A stretch of 64,000 bases of DNA. Source: RGIG1681 sp045594425. Lineage in GTDB: Bacteria > Bacillota > Clostridia > Christensenellales > UBA1242. This document shows, one piece after another, positions 25,696 through 33,298 of the stretch. The notes below the pieces were generated by a model that ran no database searches, was not told the origin of the DNA, and saw only the letters and a program-made list of their open reading frames with translations. A program made the translations under genes and the position numbers. Each line of letters begins with the position of its first letter. Positions within the stretch are counted from its first letter, which is position 1. The stretch lies in assembly GCA_045594425.1 (NCBI GenBank), contig JAZNYK010000003.1, forward strand, positions 3,660 to 67,659, written 5' to 3'.

Positions 25696-25723
25696 AAAAG
25701 AGTGGTTAAACCACTCTTTTTTG
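25696..25723 (+). terminator. Terminator after the actin-like pair
   Basis: Perfect inverted repeat AAAAGAGTGGTT / AACCACTCTTTT followed by T's. It ends 15 nt before the next start codon. Confidence 0.85.
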
Positions 25724-25737
25724 TTGGAGAAAATATC

Positions 25738-26229
25738 ATGAAACAAATAAAATTTTATTTGCACAAGGTGACAGTTGATGATAAAGATGTTTTGTTTAGA
25801 CTGCTACAATATTCACTTTTTGAAGAAAGTGCAACCGATGGCAACCAAATGGGTCAGAATGGTTTGTTTGAATATAGGTGGTTCGATGCCTATTTTACGG
25901 AACCCGCAAGAGAGGCCTTCTTAATCAGAGAAAAAGAAACAAACAATCTTTTGGGGTTTGCCATGGTTTGCAATCACGTTCGAACTTTAAATGTGGGTCA
26001 CAGCATTGCCGAGTTTATGGTTTTACCACCATATCGTAGAAATGGAATAGGGAAAAGAGTTGCACATCAACTGTTTGAAATGCACACTGGTGATTGGGAA
26101 GTTAAACCATCTGTCGGCAGTAAGTCCGCAAAAAACTTTTGGAAAAACACAATTCAAGAATACACAAATAGTGATTTTATTTTTCAAAGTGGAGTGTTTG
26201 TTTTTGAAAATAAAAAACCGCAAAAATAA
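25738..26229 (+). CDS. GNAT-family N-acetyltransferase
   Basis: The 163-residue protein has the GNAT core: FLIREKETNNLLGFAMV (strands 2-4), the acetyl-CoA pyrophosphate loop PPYRRNGIGKRVAHQLFEMH (motif A, R-R-x-G-I-G) and a following helix with KSAKNFWK. It transfers an acyl group to an unknown amine or protein. In-frame codons reach back to 25702, but that ATG lies within the terminator hairpin. GGAGA before the ATG at 25738 decides the start. There is no room for a promoter after the hairpin, so expression may depend on read-through from the actin-like pair. Confidence 0.85.
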   Translation: MKQIKFYLHKVTVDDKDVLFRLLQYSLFEESATDGNQMGQNGLFEYRWFDAYFTEPAREAFLIREKETNNLLGFAMVCNHVRTLNVGHSIAEFMVLPPYRRNGIGKRVAHQLFEMHTGDWEVKPSVGSKSAKNFWKNTIQEYTNSDFIFQSGVFVFENKKPQK

Positions 26230-26302
26230 CGAAATAATGATTACAAAATATAAAAAAATTAAAAATTTTCAAAATTCAGGGTCACACAAAATTTAAATTT
26301 TG

Positions 26303-26311
26303 TGTTATAAT
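26303..26311 (+). promoter_or_regulatory. Extended -10 promoter of the CarD-like gene
   Basis: TGTTATAAT at 26303-26311 is a perfect extended -10. No good -35 at the expected distance. The 60-nt leader precedes the ATG at 26379. Confidence 0.5.
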
Positions 26312-26378
26312 ATGCCTGTAAATACAGCAAAGTGCGATGGTTTTAGCGCCGAGCGTAAGTTACTTTTTGGGTGTAATT

Positions 26379-26885
26379 ATGGTAAAAATTGGAGATATTG
26401 TTTTTGTTCAAACAAAAGGCATTTGTGAGGTTTTAAATATTGCCAAAAATGCTTTTGTCGGTTGCGATAAAAACAAAGAATATTTTGTGCTCAAGCCTGT
26501 TGGTTCGCCAAACAATATGATGGTATATTTTCCAACAGACACAAAAGTGAATATTCGCAAACTAACATCAAAAACCAAAGCAAACAGCATTTTTCAAAAC
26601 TTTGCTTCGCTTGAAGATGTTGATGTTAAAAATGAAGATGAAAGGTTTAAAGTTTACACAGACCTTTCACAAAGCGGTGAACTTGAAGAGTGGTCAAAAC
26701 TGCTTAAAACCCTGCTTTTAAGAAAAAGCAAAACAAACAAAAAACAATTTGCTTATCAAGAGCAAAAATATATAACAACAATGCTAAATTGTGTTGTTTC
26801 AGAGTTATCTTATGTTTTGTCTAAACCACAAGATGAAATAAAAAAGACACTTTTTGAAAGTTTGGGAATTGAAGAAGAAAGATAA
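26379..26885 (+). CDS. CarD/TRCF-RID domain transcription factor
   Basis: The 168-residue protein begins MVKIGDIVFVQTKGICEV and continues with YFVLKP and VYFPTD, the Tudor-like RNA-polymerase-interacting domain of CarD and Mfd/TRCF. A helical C-terminal half follows, as in CarD, where it contacts promoter DNA. CarD-type factors bind the beta subunit and modulate open-complex stability at rRNA and stress promoters. In-frame codons extend upstream to 26337, but the ATG at 26379 fits the conserved start of the domain. It is a single-gene unit. Assignment to this family is good; its regulon is unknown. Confidence 0.82.
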   Translation: MVKIGDIVFVQTKGICEVLNIAKNAFVGCDKNKEYFVLKPVGSPNNMMVYFPTDTKVNIRKLTSKTKANSIFQNFASLEDVDVKNEDERFKVYTDLSQSGELEEWSKLLKTLLLRKSKTNKKQFAYQEQKYITTMLNCVVSELSYVLSKPQDEIKKTLFESLGIEEER

Positions 26886-26904
26886 AGGGCAGATAAGCCT
26901 TTTT
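26884..26904 (+). terminator. Weak terminator of the CarD-like gene
   Basis: Short stem around GGC / GCC with flanking A's and T's (AAAGGGC, AGATAA loop, GCCTTTTT). Confidence 0.5.
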
Positions 26905-26948
26905 CTTTTGCAAAAAACATGACCAAATTATTGTCTATAAGTGCAAAT

Positions 26949-26978
26949 TTGGTGACAAAACCAGCAAATTATTATAAT
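26949..26978 (+). promoter_or_regulatory. Promoter of the acyltransferase/zinc-ribbon operon
   Basis: TTGGTG (26949-26954) and TATAAT (26973-26978) with an 18-nt spacer, 26 nt before the GTG start. Confidence 0.55.
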
Positions 26979-27004
26979 ATATAAGTGTAAATTGGAGAAA
27001 TTTT

Positions 27005-28279
27005 GTGAGTAAATATTGGTATAGATTAGACAATGCGGCTATGATTTTTCCGCCGGTTAGTGGAAAGCAAAGTCCTAACACTTTTTGTTTTTCTGCCACG
27101 TTAGATGAAAATATCGATAAAGATATTTTAAAAAAAAGCGTGAGTCAGGTTGTGAAAAGTGAGGACACTTTTCGTGTGCGTTTAAAAAAAGGTGTGTTTT
27201 GGTATTATTTAGAAGAAAACACAAAAGAGCCTGTTGTTTTAGAAGAAACCCCTTCATTTATGGAATATATAGATTATCGTTATGACGATAACTATCTGTT
27301 TAAGGTTTATTATCATGCAAACAAAGTCAGTGTTGTGTTTTTTCATGCACTTACAGATGGCACTGGTGGATTATATTTTTTAAAACAAATCATTTATAGA
27401 TATTTGATAAATAAAGGCTATAATATCGAAACCGAAGGGCTTGTAAAACCAATTGAAGTGCCAACATTAAACGCAGAAGCAATTGACGACTTTATGCAAG
27501 TTAAAAGCAAAACCAAAGAGAAAAAAATTGCTGAACAAACAGCGTTCAAGTTGACAGGCACACCATTTAAAACCTTTGGAACGGGCATTATTGTTGGTGA
27601 GTGTGACACTCAAAAAGTTAAAACCATTGCAAAAAAATATGGTGCAACAATAACAGGCTTTTTGTGTGGCGTTTATATGTATTCACTTTATAAAGCATAC
27701 ATTGAAAACAAAAACAAAAAGAACAAAACCATCGCTATTTCAATTCCTGTAAACATCAGAAAGTTGCGTCCAAGCGTGACGAAACGCAACTTTAGTTTGG
27801 TTGTTAGAATTGCTTATGATTTTTCAAAACCAGCAACTTTTGAAGACGTTGTAAAATCTTGTGTTGAACAGTTCAAAGAAAAAATCACAACGGAACAACT
27901 TGATGCTCAAATCAAGTTTAACACAGGTGCAGAAAAAAATATTTTAATGAAAATCACTCCAAGAGTTATCAAAAACCTTGCGCTAAAAATTGCATATAGC
28001 ATTAGAGGTGCAAAACAAGAAAGCACCAACTTAAGCAATATTGGTATTGTTGAACTTCCTGAAGATATTTCAAAACACGTGAAAAAAATTCACTTTATTT
28101 TGCAGGCATCAAAAACAACCCAAAAGAACTTTTCGGTTGCTGGGTTCAATGGCAAACTTTATATGTCTTTTTCTAGAAGACATATCGAGTCTTCTGCTGA
28201 AAAACATTTCTTTCAAATTTTGGAAGATAATGGCATTGATGTGATTATTTCAAGCAATTATCAGGAGGTGAAAAGATGA
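27005..28279 (+). CDS. Condensation-domain-like acyltransferase (PapA/alcohol acetyltransferase type)
   Basis: A 424-residue, two-lobed CoA-dependent acyltransferase. The catalytic motif is VFFHALTDGTGG (His114, Asp118, Gly119), equivalent to HHxxxDG of NRPS condensation domains and PapA enzymes, with the first His replaced by Phe. FSLVVRIAYDF and LSNIGIVELP in the C lobe correspond to the usual DFG-region and bridge segments. The start is GTG at 27005 with GGAGAAA upstream. It overlaps the next gene by 4 nt (ATGA), so the two are translationally coupled. Likely to transfer an acyl group to an alcohol or lipid; the substrate is unknown. Confidence 0.75.
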   Translation: MSKYWYRLDNAAMIFPPVSGKQSPNTFCFSATLDENIDKDILKKSVSQVVKSEDTFRVRLKKGVFWYYLEENTKEPVVLEETPSFMEYIDYRYDDNYLFKVYYHANKVSVVFFHALTDGTGGLYFLKQIIYRYLINKGYNIETEGLVKPIEVPTLNAEAIDDFMQVKSKTKEKKIAEQTAFKLTGTPFKTFGTGIIVGECDTQKVKTIAKKYGATITGFLCGVYMYSLYKAYIENKNKKNKTIAISIPVNIRKLRPSVTKRNFSLVVRIAYDFSKPATFEDVVKSCVEQFKEKITTEQLDAQIKFNTGAEKNILMKITPRVIKNLALKIAYSIRGAKQESTNLSNIGIVELPEDISKHVKKIHFILQASKTTQKNFSVAGFNGKLYMSFSRRHIESSAEKHFFQILEDNGIDVIISSNYQEVKR

Positions 28280-28947
28280 AGCACTGTTCACTTTGCAGAT
28301 TAGAAGTTGACACTAATCAAGAATATTGTCCGCTTTGCTATAATCATCTAACTGAAATTTCAAAAAAAGAAACTCCTGAAATGTTCAATCTTGAAAAACC
28401 ATCAGCAAGACAAAAGAAACGTTCAATTGTTGCAAAAGTGTTTTTGCTTATAACTTTAACTCTTTTGGCGGCGTGTGTGTTTATTAACATAGAAACAAAA
28501 ACAACACCATGGTCGGTTGTTGTTGTGCTTTCAGTTTTATATTTATGGGTGCTTGTTGCTCACACAATCATGAGCCGAAGCACACCATTTAAAAAAGTGT
28601 TGTTTCAACTTGTTTCAATCATTGCACTCTTGGTTGCAACAAACAAAATATTTTCAAATAACGATTGGCTCACGCATTATGTTTATCCAGCGCTTGCAAT
28701 GTTTGCAACCTGCGTTTTGAGCATGATTATTTGTTGTTCAAAACACCGCAAAAAACTATATTTTTCATTCTTTAGCATTTTTGCACTATTGCTAGCAGCA
28801 TCATTAATTTTTGTTTGTTTTAAAATTGATACTTTTAGAATTTTGAATCTAATAAACATTTTGTTCCAAGCAGTTATTATGGTTGCATTAATGCTATTTG
28901 CAGGCAGGTCACTTTTAACTGAAGCCAGCAGGAAATTTCACATTTAA
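28276..28947 (+). CDS. Zinc-ribbon membrane protein (resembles DUF6320)
   Basis: Residues 4-21 form a zinc ribbon (Cys4, Cys7, Cys18, Cys21). After a charged linker, about six hydrophobic segments fill residues 50-215 (for example VFLLITLTLLAACVFI). This architecture resembles the DUF6320 proteins that I recall lying next to condensation-type acyltransferases in Clostridia. It starts inside the stop codon of the acyltransferase gene, which implies obligate co-expression. It may anchor the enzyme to the membrane or present a lipid acceptor, but that is inference only. Confidence 0.72.
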   Translation: MKHCSLCRLEVDTNQEYCPLCYNHLTEISKKETPEMFNLEKPSARQKKRSIVAKVFLLITLTLLAACVFINIETKTTPWSVVVVLSVLYLWVLVAHTIMSRSTPFKKVLFQLVSIIALLVATNKIFSNNDWLTHYVYPALAMFATCVLSMIICCSKHRKKLYFSFFSIFALLLAASLIFVCFKIDTFRILNLINILFQAVIMVALMLFAGRSLLTEASRKFHI

Positions 28948-28959
28948 AGGGGAAATCTT

Positions 28960-29976
28960 ATGAAATACGCAATTTATGGCGCGGGGTCACTGGGCATTGT
29001 TCTTAGTGCATACCTTGCAAAATCAGGTGAACAATTTGATATTGTTGACCGTAATGAAAAAAGTGTTAAGGCACTTAATGAAAAAGGTGCAAGGGTTGTT
29101 GGAACTACTCAGTTTTCCGAAAAAGTTAACGCCGTTTTAGACACAGAAACAAAAGAAAAATATGACATTATTTTCATGTTAACAAAACAAATAAATAACA
29201 AAAAAACCGTAGAAAAACTTGCAAAAATGCTTAAAAAAGACGGCGTTATTTGCACCATGCAAAATGGCTTGCCAGAAAAAGATGTTGCTGAGGTTATTGG
29301 TGAAAACAGAACTTATGGTTGTGCTGTTGGCTGGGGTGCCACAAGAAAAGATTATGGCTTGTCTGAACTTACATCAGAACCACAAAAAGAATGTTTAACA
29401 TTTAGTTTTGGGAGCATGGATGGCCATAAAGATGAAAAGTTTGACGAAATTGTTAGAATATTAAGCATCATGGGGACTGTTGAAATTGAAGAAAACTTTA
29501 TTGGTGCAAGATGGGTTAAACTTTTGATTAATAGTGCTTTTTCTGGAATGAGCGCTGTTTGTGGTGACACTTTTGGTGCTGTTGCAAAAAACAAAGCAAG
29601 CAGAAAGATTATTCAAAACATTATCAAAGAATGCATAGATGTTGCTTTTGCATCAAATATTAAAATTGAGCCAATTCAAGGCAAAGATGTTGTGAAACTT
29701 TTAAACTATAAGTCAGGCTTTAAAAAATGGTTTAGTTTTCAAATTATTCCGCTTGCTATCAAAAAGCACAGACTTTTAAAAGCAAGTATGCTTCAAGACC
29801 TTGAAAAAGGCATCCCTTGTGAAATTGATTCAATCAATGGGATTGTTTGTGAATTTGGTGACAAGGTCAATGTTAACACTCCATATAACGATAAAGTTGT
29901 TGAAATTATCCATGATATGGAAGCAAAAAAATTATCACCAAGTTTTGAAAATGTTAAACTTTTTGAAAATTTATAA
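28960..29976 (+). CDS. 2-dehydropantoate 2-reductase-like protein (ApbA/PanE family)
   Basis: Rossmann NAD(P)H-binding start MKYAIYGAGSLGIVLSAYLAK (GxGxxG), followed by IIFMLTKQ and CTMQNGLPEKDVAEVIG. Active-site-like GARWVKLLINSAF and the C-terminal helix bundle MLQDLEKGIPCEIDSINGIV are typical of ketopantoate reductases (338 residues). True PanE makes pantoate for CoA, but Firmicutes carry several paralogues with unknown 2-ketoacid substrates, and no panB/panC is adjacent. GGGGAAATCTT gives a clear ribosome site, 12 nt after the zinc-ribbon gene, so it is probably the third gene of that operon. Confidence 0.8.
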   Translation: MKYAIYGAGSLGIVLSAYLAKSGEQFDIVDRNEKSVKALNEKGARVVGTTQFSEKVNAVLDTETKEKYDIIFMLTKQINNKKTVEKLAKMLKKDGVICTMQNGLPEKDVAEVIGENRTYGCAVGWGATRKDYGLSELTSEPQKECLTFSFGSMDGHKDEKFDEIVRILSIMGTVEIEENFIGARWVKLLINSAFSGMSAVCGDTFGAVAKNKASRKIIQNIIKECIDVAFASNIKIEPIQGKDVVKLLNYKSGFKKWFSFQIIPLAIKKHRLLKASMLQDLEKGIPCEIDSINGIVCEFGDKVNVNTPYNDKVVEIIHDMEAKKLSPSFENVKLFENL

Positions 29977-30060
29977 AATTAACACCAATTTGTAAATATT
30001 TTTATCAGAAGTTAAATTTTTTACAATTTTAAGAAAATTTATTAAAAATATGAGGTTTGT

Positions 30061-30381
30061 ATGAAAGAAGCATTCAAGGTTGAAACCTTTGTTCCTGTTG
30101 AGGCATTAGAAGAAATTAAAAATGCGCTTTATGAAAAGGGTTTTGGAAAGATTGGAAATTATGAAGACTGTTTAACTTGGTATGAAATCAATTCTTCTTG
30201 GAAACCAGTTGCTGGTGCACATCCATATCAAGGAACAATTGGTGAGGTCGAGTTTGCAAAAGAGTATAAACTTGAATTTAGGTGTGATAAAAAAGATATA
30301 AAAACAGCAGTTGAAACAATCGAAAAACATCACCCTTATGAAGAAGTTTGCATAAACGTTATTCCAGTCATTGTTAAATAA
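30061..30381 (+). CDS. NIF3-insert/CutA-like small protein (YqfO-type domain)
   Basis: 106 residues: FKVETFVPVEALEEIKNALYE, then GKIGNYEDCLTW, then GEVEFAKEYKLEFRCDK, then HHPYEEVCINVIPV. This is the ferredoxin-like PII/CutA-type domain that is inserted in YqfO/NIF3 proteins, here standing alone. Trimeric assembly and small-molecule or metal binding have been suggested for such domains, but the function is not settled. GAGG lies 9 nt before the ATG. Own terminator. No partner gene is evident. Confidence 0.75.
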   Translation: MKEAFKVETFVPVEALEEIKNALYEKGFGKIGNYEDCLTWYEINSSWKPVAGAHPYQGTIGEVEFAKEYKLEFRCDKKDIKTAVETIEKHHPYEEVCINVIPVIVK

Positions 30382-30385
30382 TTTC

Positions 30386-30414
30386 AAGCAGAGCAAAAAG
30401 GCTCTGCTTTTTTT
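30386..30414 (+). terminator. Terminator after the NIF3-insert-like gene
   Basis: 9-bp stem AAGCAGAGC / GCTCTGCTT followed by T's. Confidence 0.87.
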
Positions 30415-30489
30415 ATGAAAAATATAAAAATGCTTAAATAATAAATAAAAATTTGCTTCAAGCGAAAAACTAGTTACAAAGGAGTTTTT

Positions 30490-32178
30490 ATGAGCAAATT
30501 AAACACAGGGTCTTTGATATCTCAAATAAAAGGATGTTTTGACAAAGAGTCACAAATTGTTGAAACGCCACTTTGTGTTGATGGTGAAGATGTTGTGTTG
30601 TTTTATATTGAACCACTAATAGATAAAAAACTGTTTTCAGAAGGGGTTCTTGCACCAATTGAAAAGTTGGTTCAAAAATCAGAACAAAAATCTGCAAAAC
30701 CTGAAGAAAATTATGAAAAAAATCAGCAAAAATCGCAAGATATAATAGATATTATCAAAAAACAAATAATTTCAGTTTCTGCTGTTGAGGAAATTGGTGA
30801 TGTTACCGAAGCAATTGACAAATTGTTTTCTGGAAATGTTTTGGTTGTGAGCCAAAAGAAAATGTTGGTTTGTCCAGTTTATGGATTGCAAGCAAGGGGG
30901 GTTGAGGAACCTCCAACTTCAAGGGTGGTCAAGGGACCAAGAGAGGGTTTTGTTGAAGACCTGCCGAGAAATATTGGTCTTATAAGAAAGCGTTTAAAAA
31001 CTCCAAACTTAAAAATAAAAGAACTTTGTGTTGGAAAACAAACCAACACTCAAATTGCTATTGTTTATCTTGATGGAATCGCAAAACCTGACATTGTTAA
31101 AAAAGTTGAAGATAAAATTTCACAAATAAATATCGATGGAATTATTGATTCATATTATATTGAGTCTTTTTTAGAAGAAGGAAAAATTAAATTTTTTAGG
31201 CGTGTGGGCAACACCGAAAAACCAGACGTTTTGTGCTCCAAAATTTTAGAAGGCAGGGTTGCGGTTTTGGTTGATGGTTCACCAATAGCGTTAACGGTTC
31301 CGTTTGTTTTAATTGAAGATTTGCAAAGCCCTGAAGATTATTACACCATTCCAGCGCAAGCATCTTTTGTTAGGTTTATGCGTTTTATAGGACTAATTTT
31401 TGCAATATTAATCCCCGGTGTTTATGTGGCACTTCAAAGTTTTAACTATCGCATTTTGCCAATAAATTTTTTAATCACGCTTTTAAGCAGCATAGAAGGG
31501 CTTTCAGTTCCGCCACTGGTTGAACTTTTGCTGGTTTTGTTTTTGTTTGAAATTATCACTGAAGCCAGTCTGCAAATGCCAAGCTCACTGGGCATGGCTC
31601 TTTCAATTATCGGTGCACTAGCGCTCGGAAACACCGCTGTTGATGCGGGGATAATTTCACCACCATCAATTGTTATTGTTGCAATTTCAAGTGTTGCGCT
31701 TTACATAATACCGAACCAAATTTCTGAAACACGAATGCTCAGAGTGCTGTTTACTGTGATTGGTGGAATTGTTGGGCTTTATGGAATTGTTACCTCGTTT
31801 ATCATTCTCACAACATACCTTTGTTCTGTTACAAGTTTTGGTGTTCCTTATCTTTCTCCAATTGCGCCATCTATAAAAAGTGACAAAAAAGATTTATTTA
31901 TAAAACAGCCTGTTGAACACATGGACACCCGCCCAACTTTGATTGTTGGTGAAAATAAAGTTAGACAACGTGAAACGCCACAAAACAAAAACACACAACA
32001 AGATTCAAAACAAAACAACAAAAACACAAACGCAAACAAAACTCAAGAAAATAAACACAAAGAAAACCTTATTAAAAAAACTGCAAAAAATACATACGAA
32101 AATCAAAAAAATAATAAAAATTTAAACAAAAACCAACAAGATTTTCTCGAGGTTAGGGGTGTGAATAATGACAAGTAG
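30490..32178 (+). CDS. Spore germination receptor subunit A (GerA family)
   Basis: Inner-spore-membrane subunit of a germinant receptor. The soluble N-terminal half carries RVVKGPREGFVEDLPRNIGL and IRKRLKTPNLK, family hallmarks. The membrane part (about residues 290-450) has several hydrophobic helices, including FMRFIGLIFAILIPGVYVAL and IISPPSIVIVAISSVALY. Residues 485-562 form a hydrophilic tail very rich in Asn, Lys and Gln, longer than usual. GGAG precedes the ATG. It overlaps the permease-like subunit gene by 11 nt. I found no clear forespore (sigma-G type) promoter in the 108 nt upstream. Confidence 0.93.
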   Translation: MSKLNTGSLISQIKGCFDKESQIVETPLCVDGEDVVLFYIEPLIDKKLFSEGVLAPIEKLVQKSEQKSAKPEENYEKNQQKSQDIIDIIKKQIISVSAVEEIGDVTEAIDKLFSGNVLVVSQKKMLVCPVYGLQARGVEEPPTSRVVKGPREGFVEDLPRNIGLIRKRLKTPNLKIKELCVGKQTNTQIAIVYLDGIAKPDIVKKVEDKISQINIDGIIDSYYIESFLEEGKIKFFRRVGNTEKPDVLCSKILEGRVAVLVDGSPIALTVPFVLIEDLQSPEDYYTIPAQASFVRFMRFIGLIFAILIPGVYVALQSFNYRILPINFLITLLSSIEGLSVPPLVELLLVLFLFEIITEASLQMPSSLGMALSIIGALALGNTAVDAGIISPPSIVIVAISSVALYIIPNQISETRMLRVLFTVIGGIVGLYGIVTSFIILTTYLCSVTSFGVPYLSPIAPSIKSDKKDLFIKQPVEHMDTRPTLIVGENKVRQRETPQNKNTQQDSKQNNKNTNANKTQENKHKENLIKKTAKNTYENQKNNKNLNKNQQDFLEVRGVNNDK

Positions 32179-33298
32179 GCAATTTTATATAATGCTTTTC
32201 ATAACAACCATTTCATTAAAAGTTCAAAAACTGCCCAGCATAATTTATGATGCACTTGGAAAAGATGGGTATCTTTTGCTTGCGTTTTATTTTGTTGTTG
32301 ATATGGTTGGGATTGCTCTTGCATTTTATATTTTAAAACGCAAACAACAATTAACAGACGGCAAAAACTCCAAATTAAGCACTCTTTTTAAAAAGGGTTT
32401 AGTGTTTGTTATGGTTGTTTATTTTTTGGCTCAAGGGCTGCTTTTATTTGAGTCAATACAAAATTTGTTTGAGCATATTTTGTTTGATAATCTTTCATGG
32501 GTGGTGTTTGGATTGCTTTTGTTGTTTGCAGTTTTTTACATTGCACACTCTGGCATAAAAAATATTGCTCGAAATTTTGAATTATATTTTTGGGTGATTT
32601 TAGTATCTTATGTAATCATCTCAATTTTCGGTGCAAGCAAAGCCGACTTTTCTGCGGTGCTTCCGTTTGAAACAATTGATGTTGGCAAAATCTTGAGTTA
32701 TTTTGTAGATTTCAATTTATGGTTCGGTGATTTCTTTTTAATATTATTTATGGGCAATCGTGCAAAAGATATCAAATTAAAATGGACCATGCTTGTTTAC
32801 ACTTTTTCAATTGCGTTTGTTATGCTTTTATTTGTTGAACTTAATGGAATCTATGGCGTTTACACATCCATGAAACCAGCACTTATCACAACAATAACGG
32901 AACAATCAATGCTTGGTGTAAACATTGGCAGGGTTGACTGGTTTTTGATTTTAATCACGGAAGTAGGAACTATTTTAAGTTGTGGAGTTTGTTTGTTTTT
33001 TGCAAAACAGTGTTTAAGATTTGTTTTTCCAAAAGCAAAAGACACTTGGTTGTTAGCCGCATTAATGATTGCGCTTTATCTATTAGATGTGTTTTATCTT
33101 ATCGACACTCACACAAGAATCGAAGTTCTTTCAGGCTATATGAGTTATGTTTCAGCAGCCACCAAATGGGGAAGTTTTCTTTTGATGTTTGCAGTATGTT
33201 TGTTTTCAAAACAAAAAAATAAAAAGACAAAAAGTGATGATGGTTTAAAATCTCAAAAAACAACAAAAAGGCAGGCGGTGTATGAAGAAAAAGTTTAA
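32168..33298 (+). CDS. Spore germination receptor subunit B (GerB, endospore permease family)
   Basis: A 376-residue integral membrane protein of the amino-acid/polyamine permease fold. It begins SRQFYIMLFITTISLKVQKLP and has about ten hydrophobic segments, ending with a short basic tail. In germinant receptors this subunit binds the small-molecule signal. It overlaps gerA by 11 nt and gerC by 17 nt, so all three are translationally coupled. The N-terminal LPSIIYDALGKDGYL is the conserved first-loop region. Ligand cannot be predicted. Confidence 0.92.
   Translation: MTSRQFYIMLFITTISLKVQKLPSIIYDALGKDGYLLLAFYFVVDMVGIALAFYILKRKQQLTDGKNSKLSTLFKKGLVFVMVVYFLAQGLLLFESIQNLFEHILFDNLSWVVFGLLLLFAVFYIAHSGIKNIARNFELYFWVILVSYVIISIFGASKADFSAVLPFETIDVGKILSYFVDFNLWFGDFFLILFMGNRAKDIKLKWTMLVYTFSIAFVMLLFVELNGIYGVYTSMKPALITTITEQSMLGVNIGRVDWFLILITEVGTILSCGVCLFFAKQCLRFVFPKAKDTWLLAALMIALYLLDVFYLIDTHTRIEVLSGYMSYVSAATKWGSFLLMFAVCLFSKQKNKKTKSDDGLKSQKTTKRQAVYEEKV

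Noticed and set aside
30415..30489. Sigma-G or sigma-F type promoter before the ger operon
   Set aside because: I looked for GYATA and CATnnTA elements at 17-18 nt spacing and found none convincing.
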